Assembly (NCBI RefSeq): GCF_036170895.1
Contig: NZ_CP108036.1
Location: 1,240,001 to 1,304,000 of the forward strand
Source: Streptomyces erythrochromogenes
Lineage (GTDB): Bacteria; Actinomycetota; Actinomycetes; Streptomycetales; Streptomycetaceae
DNA: 64,000 nucleotides
Direction: 5' to 3'
The notes beneath the pieces were generated by a model. That model saw nothing but the letters and a program-made list of their open reading frames with translations, did not search any database and was not told the origin of the DNA. A program made the translations under genes and the position numbers. Position 1 is the first letter of the stretch. Every line of letters begins with the position of its first letter. Positions 1 through 8,868 of the stretch are shown piece by piece.

Positions 1-792
1 AGCCCTCTCAAAGGCGGGCAGCCGCTGGGTGATCGCCTCGGCCCGTCCGGCTCCCGGAATCAGGGCCGACGCCCACGTGTGGCGGGAGTCAGGCCTGCCG
101 GCCGCAGCGGCCGAGGCGACGGTCGTCGCGGACGGCGCCTACCTGGGCACCGGGCCGATCGTCCCGCATCGAAGTAGGGCCGGACGCCCATCGCGTCTCC
201 GCGCAGCCAGGCGACGGCCGTGTGGTGATCGACATACAGGCCGTCACATCGACCAGCAGGAAGCGTTCGACGACCGCAGCACCGGGGAAGCCGATACCGG
301 AGGTCCTGCGTACGCGGCTGTGCACGCGCCACCGCATCCCGCCGACCAATCGGCCTGCTCCTCCCCGTCGCCGAGGTTCAGGACGACCCGGTCCGAGTCC
401 TGGCGCACGGCCAGTAGCTCACGACCCGTTCGACTTCGACGCCGAGCCCGCCCAGACGGTCACCTAGCCGGGTCTCGACCTCGGCCCGGGAAATGAGCAG
501 GCCCCGGCCTGATCACCAGCTTCGTGGGCTGTCCCACCCGGAGCCGCGCCAGCGGCCTGCCGTCGACATGCGTGACGATGTACGCGATCCGCACCGATCG
601 CTCGGGCAGGTCTCCGAGCGCCCCGAGGCGGTCGAGCACCTCCGCCCCGCGAGGCTGCAGACCCAGCGCGCGGGACGTCACCGCCGGCGGGCCCAGGTGC
701 CTTGCCACGACCCGAACGGGGACGCCCACGGCGCGCAGTCCGCAGGCAGTCGCCAGCCCCGTTGGCCCTGCACCTACCACAACGACCCGCAT
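1..792 (-). pseudogene. Decayed FAD-dependent aromatic monooxygenase
   Basis: An ATG at 792 opens a frame with an FAD-binding N-terminus (VVVVGAGPTGLATACGL) and the family segment RLRVGQPTKLVIRPG. The frame then fails near 505. Family-like protein continues in other minus frames: ISRAEVETRLGDRLGGLG, then DSDRVVLNLGDGEEQADW, then GFPGAAVVERFLLVDV further left. At least three frameshifts are needed to join them, so no working enzyme is made. The intact family (p-hydroxybenzoate hydroxylase type) uses FAD and NAD(P)H to hydroxylate aromatic substrates. The relic runs off the left edge of the window, so its end is not seen. Confidence 0.8.
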
Positions 793-984
793 TGACGGCA
801 CGACCGCCACCTTTCGTTGGTCACTCCCTGGAAAGCCCGTCGCCTGCCCAAGGCCGGATGCGTCAAAGTCGCGTTAAGACTGCCGGTGATCGGCAATGTG
901 GGAGGGGCTCGCGTGAGGGCAGGATGGGCCGAGGCCGGACGGGCCCACGCGCCTGATGCCGGGTGCCGGAAGAAAGGGGGACGC

Positions 985-1590
985 GTGGACGAGTTCATCA
1001 AGGCCGCTCTCGGCCTTCCCACCGTGCTGTTCAGCGCGGCCCTGGTCGTCGTCCTCGGCTTCTGGCTGCTCGTGCTGTGCGGGGCCGCGGACCATGAAGG
1101 TGTCGGATCGGACGTCGACAGCGGTGCTCTGGGTCTCGGCGGTGTGCCCGTCACCGTCCCCGCCTCGCTGCTGGTCGCCGTGGCCTGGTTCGCGAGTCTT
1201 TCCGGGTCGGCACTCCTTGCCCGTACGGGATGGCCCGACGCCCTGGTTCACTTCTTCGGCGCCACGCTGCTGTTCGGGTCACCGTTCTTGTCATGGCGCG
1301 TGACGCGTGTGCTCGTACGACCCCTGACCAAACTCTTCCCTGACGAACCCGGGCCGTCCCGGCTGGACTTCGTCGGCCTGACCTGCGTCATCCGCACGGG
1401 GCGGGTGGACGCGGGCTTCGGCCAGGCTGAGGTCGCGGCCGAGGACGGCTCCACGGCGCTCGTCCAGGTCCGCCAGCACGGCAGTGATCCGCTGATGCTC
1501 GGCAGTACCGCGCTGCTCTACGCGTACGACGACGCAGGCGAATTCTTCTGGGTCGCGCCCTTCGACACGGCGCTCGACCCGCGCGGCTGA
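985..1590 (+). CDS. Membrane-anchored OB-fold protein, YuaF/YqiJ (NfeD-like) type
   Basis: A 201-residue protein. The N-terminal half has about three hydrophobic segments (residues 8-30, 52-75 and 85-110). The soluble C-terminus (from about residue 125, FVGLTCVIRTGRVDAGFGQ onward) is beta-rich and resembles the OB-fold of YuaF/YqiJ. Partners of this kind work with flotillins in membrane microdomains, and a flotillin start lies 60 nt downstream, so the two were probably one operon. The GTG at 985 is chosen because AAAGGGGGA lies just upstream; a longer in-frame start at 817 has no hydrophobic or family-like content. The flotillin partner is truncated, so this protein may have lost its role. 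Confidence 0.7.
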   Translation: MDEFIKAALGLPTVLFSAALVVVLGFWLLVLCGAADHEGVGSDVDSGALGLGGVPVTVPASLLVAVAWFASLSGSALLARTGWPDALVHFFGATLLFGSPFLSWRVTRVLVRPLTKLFPDEPGPSRLDFVGLTCVIRTGRVDAGFGQAEVAAEDGSTALVQVRQHGSDPLMLGSTALLYAYDDAGEFFWVAPFDTALDPRG

Positions 1591-1650
1591 GCGCCGCGCA
1601 ATCCAGCCCTCCGGGCTTCTCAGCTTCGACTTCTCACGTGGGGACTCCTC

Positions 1651-2040
1651 ATGGACGCCATCTCATTGGGCCTCGGCACGCTCGTCGTCGTCGTTCTCGT
1701 CATCGCGGTCGCCGCGCTGCTTGTCGTGACCCGGCTGTTCCGCAAGGTCGAGCAGGGCAAGGCCCTGATCGTCTCCAAGATGCGGAAGGTCGACGTGACC
1801 TTCACCGGGCAGGTCGTTCTGCCCGTACTGCACAAGGCCGAGGTCATGGACATCTCGGTGAAGACCATCGAGATCTCGCGGACCGGCCGCGACGGTCTGA
1901 TCTGCAAGGACAACATCCGCGCCGACATCCGGATCTCGTTCTTCGTCCGCGTCAACAAGACCGTCGAGGACGTCATCAAGGTCGCCCAGGCCATCGGTAC
2001 GCAGCGGGCCTCGGACAAGGCGACCTTGCAGGAGTTGTTC
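1651..2040 (+). pseudogene. Flotillin, N-terminal fragment cut by a rearrangement
   Basis: The frame encodes an N-terminal membrane segment (residues 5-28) and the start of an SPFH domain (GRDGLICKDNIRADIRISFF; VNKTVEDVIKVAQAIG). Flotillin-like sequence runs to ASDKATLQELF, about 130 residues, then stops at about 2040. The frame stays open afterwards but reads the antisense of a channel gene, with no flotillin features. Intact flotillins are about 430-500 residues, so the rest of the SPFH domain and the coiled-coil tail are missing. The upstream OB-fold gene supports the identity. An intact SPFH/NfeD pair exists elsewhere in the window (20408-21925). Confidence 0.8.
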
Positions 2041-3123
2041 GACCAGCACCGGCAACAGGAGCAGGCCGACGGTACCCGCCAGGATCTGGAGCGTCTTGCG
2101 CTCGGGGGGCTCTTGGAGGGCCGGGTCGTTGATGGCGAAGATGTCGAGGAGGATGATGTACGCGGCGTGGAGCGGATGGTCACCAGTGGTCACCCAGGAC
2201 GCCACGGCGAGGGCCGTCACCGCTGCCGCGATACCGGCCAGCGCCCAGCGCAGTCTGCGCGAGAAGAGGGAGCCGACCGGAAGGGTGGCTCCCGAGAGAC
2301 GCGCCGACGCGCCCGCTCGTGCCCCGGCCATGCGGGAGACGGCTTCAAGGGCCACGATCCCCCGGCCCGTCGCGGCGGCCACGGCCCGGTCGTCGGGCAG
2401 GAGTTGAGGGCCGCCGTCGCCGCTCGCCTCGGATCCTTCGGCGCCGGCCGGGTCGCCTGTCGTCGCCGACAGCAGCGCCAGCGTGCACAGCCCGGAGTCG
2501 GCGACCTGCCCCCGGCCGGGTGGGGTGCGCTCCACCGCGCGCAGCAGCAGACCGTCGGCTTGGACGACCTTGCTGGTTCCGGCGATCGCGGAGGCCGCGA
2601 GGGCCGGGGCCGCGGTGTCGGCGTCCGACAGGACGGTCGTCGACGCGTCAAGCTGTCGCAGGTCGAGTCCGGGCTCGGCGATGACGGCTGCCTGGTCCAG
2701 CAACTCTTCCAGGTGCTGGCCCAGTCGGCGGTTGTACAGACGGATGACCAGCCGGAGACGCGGGTTCAACCGTCTCGCCACGAGAGCGGCCCGTACGTTG
2801 GTCTCGTCGTCCTCGTACACCAGGGCCAGGGCGGCGGCCCGGGCGACACCGGCGGCCGCCAGCACGTTTTCGTCGGGCTCGGCCGCCTCGACGAGGCGGA
2901 GGTCCCGTAGCGGCCCACGCTCCGCGGCCGCCCGTCGCGGCTGCGCCACCGGTACCCGGGCGAGCAGCCCGAGGCCGCGGCCCGTCCGTCGGCCAACGGC
3001 CGGCTGCGGCTCTCGCGCGGCGGGCACCACCAGGGTCACGGGCTCGCGGTAGACGTCCTGAAGCTAGGCAGCCAGTCGCCGGGCCAGCCCGTCGTCCCCG
3101 CAGACGACCATTCTGCCTGGCAT
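2041..3123 (-). pseudogene. TrkA/CASTOR-type NAD-binding ion-channel protein with amber codon and lost C-terminus
   Basis: The frame starts with MPGRMVVCGDDGLARRLAA, a dinucleotide-binding start of TrkA-N type. An in-frame TAG at 3064-3066 sits where relatives are expected to have Glu. The same frame continues with LALVYEDDETNVRAAL and RLRLVIRLYNRRLGQHLEEL, both typical of this family, then a membrane segment (RRLRWALAGIAAAVTALAV) and a pore-like stretch near PLHAAYIILLDIFAIND. It ends after LLLLPVLV, where it collides with the flotillin fragment, so the second TrkA domain is missing. One nonsense mutation plus one truncation make a functional product unlikely. Confidence 0.8.
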
Positions 3124-3393
3124 GTCGGGGAGTTGGCGTGTCGAAGGATCGATCATCGGACCAGCATGCCGTGCCCGCGGTACCGGCCGGCCGAGGGGGT
3201 CGCGCAGCGGTGGCGCGGACGGTCGTGCGACGAGCCCGGCCCTCGCGACGATCGCCACGCTGGGCAGGCCCCGGCCGAGCCGCTCTCACCACCGATGCTC
3301 GCGGCTGTGGGCATCGACCCCATGGCGCCGGAGGCGGTTGCCCCGAGGAACCCCTGACTCGACTCCCGTGCGAAAGCAAGCCGGTCAGTGGCC

Positions 3394-3514
3394 GGCTTGC
3401 GAGTTCTCCGGTGAGCTTGCTGTGGAGGTCGGCGCTGGGGGAGTTGAGGCCGGTGATCTCGACCGTCTTGCCGCGCTGGGCGTATTCGGTCTGGACGGCG
3501 TCGAGGGTCGCCAC
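3394..3514 (-). pseudogene. SulP sulfate permease, STAS-domain tail
   Basis: About 40 residues (ATLDAVQTEYAQRGKTVEI, then ITGLNSPSADLHSKLTGEL) match the last part of a STAS domain at the C-terminus of SulP-type anion transporters. No permease domain precedes it on this strand, so only the tail remains. The rest of 3124-3621 shows no other gene I can support. Confidence 0.65.
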
Positions 3515-3621
3515 GGATCAAACCGCTCCGACCTCTCCCCTCTGACCGCGCCCCGGCTTCACCTCGTCGAACCGAGCAGCACGTCCAGCACCGGTGCCCC
3601 CGTGCCGAGGCGACGCGCCCG

Positions 3622-4503
3622 TCAGCCGCGACCCGCGGCGTGACGGCCGTGATCACTCGCGAAGGACTCGAAGACCTCGCGCGCCGTGCCGCCTGTGTGC
3701 AGAAAGCGTTCGTCGAGGATGGCCGCCAGGTCGTCCAGCGCTGCCCGCAGCACTGCGGCGGAGAGCCGGACGTCCGGGTGACGGGCGCTCGCCGCCTGGT
3801 CCGCCAGATTCAGGGCCGAGGTGATCTGGCGGGCGAGGGAGGTGCGGTCGTCCCCGTCGTGGAAGTAGTAGGACTCGGCGTACTGCTGGAAGTCGACGGA
3901 CACCACGGAGACGGCTCCGGCCAGGCCGTCGAGAATGGTTGCGCCCGCGTCGGCGTCGATCTGCTCCGTCGAAGGATGGGTACGGGCAAGGTGCGAGAGC
4001 CGCAGGGCGAGGGCCCGGCGCCGGGCGAGGGCGGGGTAGATGCCGAGGGTCCAGGCCACCGTGGCGCTGAGCAGGGCGAAGCCGACGATGGCCTCCACGG
4101 GGGCGAGGATGCGCAGCCACCCTTCGGCGGGTGCGATGTCGCCCAGGCCGAGGGTGGAGATGTGGACCAGGGAGAGGTACAGGGCGTCCGGGAAGCCGGA
4201 GTGTTCGGCGGGGCGCAGGCCAGGGGTGTAGGTGAACGCCTGTGGCATGTGCGGCCAGTAGATGAAAGCCCATCCGATGACCGCGGTGAGGGCCCACGCG
4301 GCGACGACCACCACCATCGCGAGGGGGCCCGCCAGTCCTGAGGCCCGGCGGCGCAGCGGCAGGCGGGATGACAGCCGCCACAGCGCCGTCATGACCAGGC
4401 GACTGAGGCCACCGTGGCGCGTGGGGTGCCACAGGGTATGGAACACGTCCCGCAGGACGACCAGGACGAGGACTGCGCCCGCGATGGTGATCAACCACTT
4501 CAT
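3622..4503 (-). CDS. Two-pore-helix potassium channel family protein
   Basis: A 293-residue membrane protein. Residues 1-20 form a first hydrophobic helix and residues 60-85 a second. A pore loop (LYLSLVHISTLGLGDIAP, about residues 108-125) is followed by another helix (about 130-155). STLGLGD takes the place of the K+ selectivity filter TVGYGD, so the pore is recognisable but atypical, and ion selectivity is uncertain. The C-terminal 130 residues are soluble, probably helical, and contain no TrkA domain. The gene stands alone between two relics. The ATG at 4503 begins directly with the first membrane helix. Confidence 0.8.
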   Translation of the reverse strand: MKWLITIAGAVLVLVVLRDVFHTLWHPTRHGGLSRLVMTALWRLSSRLPLRRRASGLAGPLAMVVVVAAWALTAVIGWAFIYWPHMPQAFTYTPGLRPAEHSGFPDALYLSLVHISTLGLGDIAPAEGWLRILAPVEAIVGFALLSATVAWTLGIYPALARRRALALRLSHLARTHPSTEQIDADAGATILDGLAGAVSVVSVDFQQYAESYYFHDGDDRTSLARQITSALNLADQAASARHPDVRLSAAVLRAALDDLAAILDERFLHTGGTAREVFESFASDHGRHAAGRG

Positions 4504-4884
4504 CCCGGTCGCCTTCCCCGCGATCGCCCCCCTCAGCCCACCCGGAAGCCCTCAGGGCGATCACCCTCACATGCCGTGTTCGCTCAGGAAGACCTGATCC
4601 GGATAACGATCGCATCACCGGCCCCAGGAATCGAACCTCGAATCCCCGCGCCAATGATCTACATCACTAAAGGTTTCGTAAAGGGCGTGCTATGAATACG
4701 CCACTCCGCTTCGGCACCACCCCTCGCCGGACCACGGAGTGCCGGCTCGCACCGGCTTGGCACACGGGAGGATCCCGGTCCGATCCAAGGACCGAGACGC
4801 CCAGGTTCGCCGATCGGACACGGCGTTCGCTCAAAGCCCGCACTCATACCGACGCACCGCACTGCGCCGGTTCGGCCGTCTCCG
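4504..4884. other. Region without a supported gene
   Basis: This stretch lies between the divergent channel gene and the symporter relic. I see no convincing reading frame. The tRNA-T-arm-like stretch GGAATCGAACC at 4627-4637 is treated under rejected items. The N-terminus of the downstream symporter should lie here but is not recognisable. Confidence 0.5.
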
Positions 4885-5571
4885 GGCACCGTGGGCCTCG
4901 GCAACATCGCCGGTGTCGCCGTCGCCGTCTCCGTCGGCGGCCCGGGCGCGACGTTCTGGATGATCCTCTGCGGCCTGCTGGGCATGGCGACGAAGTTCGT
5001 CTAGGTGACCCTGGGCGTGAAGTGCCGCGAGGTGCACGCCGACGGAACCGTCTCCGGCGGCCCGATGCACTACCTGCCCAAGGGCCTGGCCGAGCGCTTC
5101 GGCGCCCGCGGCAAGACCCTCGGCAAGGTCCTGGCGGTCCTCGCCTCCGCGATGATCCTCTTCTTCGGCCATTTCGGCGGCAACCTCTTCCAGGTCAACC
5201 AGTCCTACGCCCAGCTGGTCTCCGTCACGGGCGGCGAAAACGGCATGATGGGCTCCTCCGCCGGCGCCCTGTTCTTCGGCATCCTGATCGCCGCGATCGT
5301 CGGCATCGTGCTCCTCGGCGGCATCCGCTCCATCGCCTCCGTCACCAGCCGGCTCGTCCCGGCGATGGCCGGCATCTACATCGCGGCCTGCCTGGTCGTC
5401 ATCCTGGTCAACGTTTCCGCGGTCCCGTCCGCGATCTCGTCGATCATCGAGGGCGCCTTCAACCCTCAGGGTGTCGCCGGCGGTGTCCTGGGTGCGCTGA
5501 TCATCGGCTTCAAGCGGGCCGCGTTCTCCAACGAGGCCGGTCTCGGCTCCGCCCCGATCGCGCACACCTCG
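4885..5571 (+). pseudogene. Sodium:alanine symporter (AGCS family) with internal amber codon, both ends missing
   Basis: Family sequence starts abruptly at [19 protein letters not shown] and runs to TKFV. TAG at 5002-5004 follows, where relatives are expected to have Glu. The same frame resumes with VTLGVKCREVHADGTVSGG, PMHYLPKGLAERFG, several membrane helices, and FSNEAGLGSAPIAHTS. Homology ends at about 5571 and unrelated codons run to a stop at 5650-5652. Intact AGCS proteins are about 450-500 residues; about 230 remain. The N-terminal helices, the C-terminal quarter and an uninterrupted frame are all missing. The intact protein would import alanine or glycine with Na+. Confidence 0.85.
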
Positions 5572-5649
5572 CGCCTTGGTGTGTACGGACCCGCTCCTTT
5601 TGTGTTTCAGCAGGTGAGAACCCCTCTGGTGGGATCCGGGGATCGCCGA

Positions 5650-5779
5650 TAGGGTGTAAAGAACGCGTCAAGGAACTCGTTTCTCCTCAACGAGTGGCGC
5701 GGGGTGTGCCGGGAAGTCTGGTCGGCGATATGAGGGCTGTGTGCCCTTATCCCGCTGACGCCCCCGGAAGGCCACCCTC
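5650..5779 (+). ncRNA. Structured leader RNA upstream of nhaA (candidate cation riboswitch), copy A
   Basis: The 130 nt before the nhaA start can fold into a multibranch structure. P1 pairs AGGGTG (5651-5656) with CACCCT (5773-5778), ending one base before the ATG and enclosing the GGAAGG ribosome-binding sequence (5766-5771). P2 pairs GCGTC (5665-5669) with GGCGC (5696-5700), extended by ACTCGTT/AACGAGT (5675-5681/5689-5695) across an AAGGA bulge. P3 is CCGG-GAAGT-CTGG within 5709-5721. P4 pairs AGGGC with GCCCT (5733-5737/5743-5747). A second copy at 18994 keeps all four stems with compensating changes. Control of translation initiation is inferred. I cannot assign it by eye to a known Rfam family; Na+ or Li+ riboswitch classes are the obvious comparison. 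Confidence 0.6.
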
Positions 5780-7081
5780 ATGAGCAGCCCGCGCATCGTG
5801 TTCGGACTCGTGCCCTGGCCCGAACGCCAGGCCATCGCCTCGGCCCTGCGCACGGAGACCGTGGGCGGCCTGGTCCTCCTCGCAGCCGCCGTCGTCGCGC
5901 TGGTCTGGGCCAACACCCCGTGGAGCGGTGCGTACGAGGCCATCCGCGATTTCCATTTCGGCATACCCGCGCTGGGCCTGGACCTCTCCCTCGGGCACTG
6001 GACCGCCGACGGCCTCCTCGCGATCTTCTTCCTCGTCGCGGGCATCGAGCTCAAACGCGAGCTCGTCGTCGGTGAGCTGCGTACCCCCGCCACCGCGGCC
6101 CTGCCCGTGATCGCCGCGGTCTGCGGCATGGCCGTGCCCGCCGCTCTGTACGCCGCCACCGCCTGGGCAGGGGGCGGCAGCCTCGACGGCTGGGCCGTGC
6201 CCATGGCAACCGACATCGCCTTCGCCCTCGCGGTCCTCGCCGTCATCTCCACGCACCTGCCGGCCGCCCTGCGCGCGTTCCTCCTCACCCTCGCCGTCGT
6301 CGACGACCTCGGCGCCATCCTGATCATCGCGATCTTCTTCACCAGCGACCTGAACCTCTGGGCGCTCGGCGGAGCGTTCGCCGGACTCGCCGTCTTCTAC
6401 CTTCTCCAGCGCTACCGGATCCGCGGCTGGTGGTGGTACGTGCCGCTCGGCATCGCGATCTGGGCGCTGATGTACAACGGGGGCGTCCACGCCACTGTCG
6501 CCGGCGTCGCCATGGGCCTGATCCTGCGCACCACCCGCGACAAGGGTGAAGAGGTCTCCCCCGCCTCCCGGGTCTCGCACGTCATGCACCCCTTCTCCGC
6601 CGGGGTCGCGGTCCCCCTCTTCGCCCTCTTCGCCGCCGGCGTCAGCATCTCCGGCCCCGCCCTGGCCGAGGTGTTCACCAGCCCCGAACCGCTCGGAGTC
6701 GTCATCGGACTCGTCGTCGGCAAGGTCCTCGGCATCTTCGTCGGCACCTACCTCGCCGCCCGCTTCACCAAGGCCGAGCTCAACCCCGACCTCGCCTGGG
6801 CCGACGTCCTGGGGCTGTCCGTCCTCGCCGGAATCGGCTTCACCGTCGCCCTGCTCATCGGTGAACTCGCCTTCCCGGGCGCAGCCGTCGGCGAGCACGT
6901 CAAGGCAGCCGTCCTCATCGCGTCCGTCACCGCCGCCGTACTCGCGGGCGTACTCCTGCGCCGCCGGAACACCCTCTACCGGCGCCTGTACGAAGAGGAG
7001 AACGCCGACGACGACGCCGACGGCATCCCCGACATCTACCAGCGCACCCCGGCGGCACCGGCCGGGGCGAACGACAACTGA
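5780..7081 (+). CDS. nhaA: Na+/H+ antiporter NhaA
   Basis: A 433-residue inner-membrane protein with about 12 helices that exchanges protons for cytoplasmic Na+ (or Li+). The catalytic aspartate pair is present in LAVVDDLGAILI, and the helix IV aspartate in MATDIAFALAVL. Other family marks are FFLVAGIELKRELVVGEL and MYNGGVHATVAGVAMG. The length is usual for actinobacterial NhaA. The acidic C-terminal tail (EEENADDDADGIPD) has no obvious function. The ATG at 5780 lies 8 nt after GGAAGG and directly behind the leader RNA, so expression is probably controlled at the leader. A relic of a second copy with the same leader lies at 19102. Confidence 0.95.
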   Translation: MSSPRIVFGLVPWPERQAIASALRTETVGGLVLLAAAVVALVWANTPWSGAYEAIRDFHFGIPALGLDLSLGHWTADGLLAIFFLVAGIELKRELVVGELRTPATAALPVIAAVCGMAVPAALYAATAWAGGGSLDGWAVPMATDIAFALAVLAVISTHLPAALRAFLLTLAVVDDLGAILIIAIFFTSDLNLWALGGAFAGLAVFYLLQRYRIRGWWWYVPLGIAIWALMYNGGVHATVAGVAMGLILRTTRDKGEEVSPASRVSHVMHPFSAGVAVPLFALFAAGVSISGPALAEVFTSPEPLGVVIGLVVGKVLGIFVGTYLAARFTKAELNPDLAWADVLGLSVLAGIGFTVALLIGELAFPGAAVGEHVKAAVLIASVTAAVLAGVLLRRRNTLYRRLYEEENADDDADGIPDIYQRTPAAPAGANDN

Positions 7082-7142
7082 TCACGCCGGAGGCGGCAAG
7101 GCGGTCGCCCTGCTCAGCATCACGGTCATCCTGGCCGCCTGG

Positions 7143-7361
7143 GTGATCAGGACGGCTGTCGCGGAGCTCCGCGTGCCCGGGAGCGGACGTCGGCAGTGGG
7201 CCTTTCCGACCGACCGGCGCGCGCTCGCCGCCGGAGCCCTTGCCGCCCTGTTGCTCGGGCTCATCGGCTGCGCCACGACTGGGCCCGCCGCCGCAGCGTG
7301 GGCCGTACTCGCAGGCCTCCTCATCGCCTCCCTCACCGCAACGGACGAGCCGAACGGCTGA
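7143..7361 (+). CDS. Small hydrophobic protein downstream of nhaA, uncertain start
   Basis: The open frame has a hydrophobic segment before 7143 (ALLSITVILAAWVIRTAV), a basic linker, and a second hydrophobic segment (AAGALAALLLGLIGC), ending TDEPNG at 7361. GTG 7143 is the first standard start after nhaA, but it lies inside the first hydrophobic segment and has no good ribosome-binding site. It may be the tail of a damaged gene or use an unusual start. No family is recognised. Confidence 0.3.
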   Translation: MIRTAVAELRVPGSGRRQWAFPTDRRALAAGALAALLLGLIGCATTGPAAAAWAVLAGLLIASLTATDEPNG

Positions 7362-7368
7362 AAGGGCG

Positions 7369-7476
7369 ATGAGCACGAACGAGACCGCGGCCGACCTGCC
7401 CGACGTGCGCAGAAGCGGGCAGGAGCTCGCGCCGCAGCGCCTGTGCCCGGCGGGCAGGTCGGCCGCGGTGGGCTGA
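7369..7476 (+). CDS. 35-residue open frame, possibly a truncated gene
   Basis: ATG 7369 follows GAAAGGGCG, a fair ribosome-binding site, and the frame encodes 35 residues (MSTNETAADLPDVRRSGQEL and on). It has no membrane segment and no recognised family. It may be the leftover start of a gene whose body was deleted, as is common in this part of the window. Confidence 0.25.
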   Translation: MSTNETAADLPDVRRSGQELAPQRLCPAGRSAAVG

Positions 7477-7536
7477 CCACAGCGAGAGCGATTCCGCGGG
7501 ACTTCGGATTCGCATTCACCGGTCCCCCGCCACCGC

Positions 7537-8598
7537 TCAGCCCGGGATACCCGGCCAAGGGAGCAGACGGGCACCGATGGCAGCGGTCTGCAGCGTGTAG
7601 CGGTGCTGCGGGTCGGTCGGGTCGGCCTGGGTGAGAGTGTGGATCCGTTCCAGCCGATAGGTGAACGCGCGCACGCTGAGCGAAAGCCGACGGGCTGCTT
7701 CGGTCGCTACGCAGCCGCTGTCGAAGTAGGCGTGGAGGGTTTCGATCAGGGGCTGTGCACCGCCGCGGGCCTGCTGGAGCGGGCCGAGTACGCTCTCGAC
7801 CAGGTCGGCCATGGCCTGCCGGTCCCGGGTCAGTACGGGGTAGACGAGGAGGTCGGCCGCGTACAGCACCGGACTGTCGATCTCCAGGCGCGCGGCGAGG
7901 TCGAGGGCGTTGAGGGCCTCCTCGTACGAGTGGACCACTCCGCCGGCCCCCTGGTGGGAGCGGCCGATGGCCACCTGACCTCCGTCGGTGGCTCCGTATG
8001 CCTGCTTGGCGAAGTACGCCAGGACGTCGGGCTGGTCGCCGGGAGCCACACAGATCAGTCGGCCGTCCTTCGTGGCGAGGAGGATCCTGCGGTTGCCGAA
8101 CCTCGCCAGCATGGCTTCCTCGATGCCGCGGGCGACGGGGTATCCGTCGCCGTAGGGCTCCGGGCCGGTGGCGACGGCCACCGCGTGAGCCTGCGACAGG
8201 CGCAGCCCGAACCGCTCGGCCCGCTCCACGAGCCGCCCCAGGTCGCTACCCCCGTAGAGGAGGTCGTCGATGAACTCCCGGCGCGCGGCCTCTTCCTGCC
8301 GTACTGCCTGCTGCTGGGCACGCTCGTAGCCATCGGCGAACGCGTCCACCGCCTGTTCGACAGCGGCCAACAGGGGCTCGGCCCTGTCGGTGGGCAACTG
8401 CGCCAAGACCTCCCGGGCGGCGACCAGGTGCTCGCGTATCAGACCGCGGAGCCCTGTTCCCGTCCCCGCGGCCCGCTCTCCCTCGGCCCTGCGCGCGTCA
8501 CGCTCGGCGCGGGTGAGCAGGCGTCCCGTGGCACAGGCGTCCCTCAACATCCGGGCGTACTCCGCCAGCTCCACTTCCGCAGCTTCCGCTCCCGCCAC
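7537..8598 (-). CDS. PucR/CdaR-type transcriptional regulator
   Basis: A 353-residue soluble protein. The N-terminal third is helical and charged. The middle (about 110-240) resembles the degenerate GGDEF-like domain of PucR regulators. The C-terminus carries the PucR-type helix-turn-helix (LHAYFDSGCVATEAARRLSL, then SVRAFTYRLERIHTLT; about residues 295-335). In this family the C-terminal domain binds DNA and the N-terminal part senses metabolites. The divergent neighbour at 8869 encodes an AhpD-like protein and is the likeliest target, but no operator is evident in the 270 nt between them. Confidence 0.8.
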   Translation of the reverse strand: MAGAEAAEVELAEYARMLRDACATGRLLTRAERDARRAEGERAAGTGTGLRGLIREHLVAAREVLAQLPTDRAEPLLAAVEQAVDAFADGYERAQQQAVRQEEAARREFIDDLLYGGSDLGRLVERAERFGLRLSQAHAVAVATGPEPYGDGYPVARGIEEAMLARFGNRRILLATKDGRLICVAPGDQPDVLAYFAKQAYGATDGGQVAIGRSHQGAGGVVHSYEEALNALDLAARLEIDSPVLYAADLLVYPVLTRDRQAMADLVESVLGPLQQARGGAQPLIETLHAYFDSGCVATEAARRLSLSVRAFTYRLERIHTLTQADPTDPQHRYTLQTAAIGARLLPWPGIPG

Positions 8599-8868
8599 CG
8601 TTCCCCCTGATCCCGGCGCTCATGACGCCTTCTTGACGCGGGGACCAGGGTGCCACGGGAAGAGGAACCCTGAGACACCGGGACGGCGTCCGTTCCGCCG
8701 AGCGGACAGGGCTCAGCACGCGGGCCTAAGCTGGGTACAGGGTCCGGTGTCCGGTTGCAGGAACGAGATTCAGGCGCTTCGACGCCGACGTCACGGCGCA
8801 CGCCTGACTCCCGCTGCCTGATCCGGCGAGCACGCCCACCGGATCGTCATGCGGAGAAGGGCAAGACC

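Noticed and set aside
1651..2910. Plus-strand open frame of 419 codons as an intact flotillin
   Set aside because: Only the first 130 codons are flotillin-like; the rest is antisense of a channel gene.
4612..4660. tRNA-like T-arm (GGTTCGATTCC on the minus strand), possibly an attachment-site remnant
   Set aside because: The T-loop consensus is perfect, but the stem has mismatches and no D-arm, anticodon arm or acceptor stem can be found upstream. No integrase gene is near.
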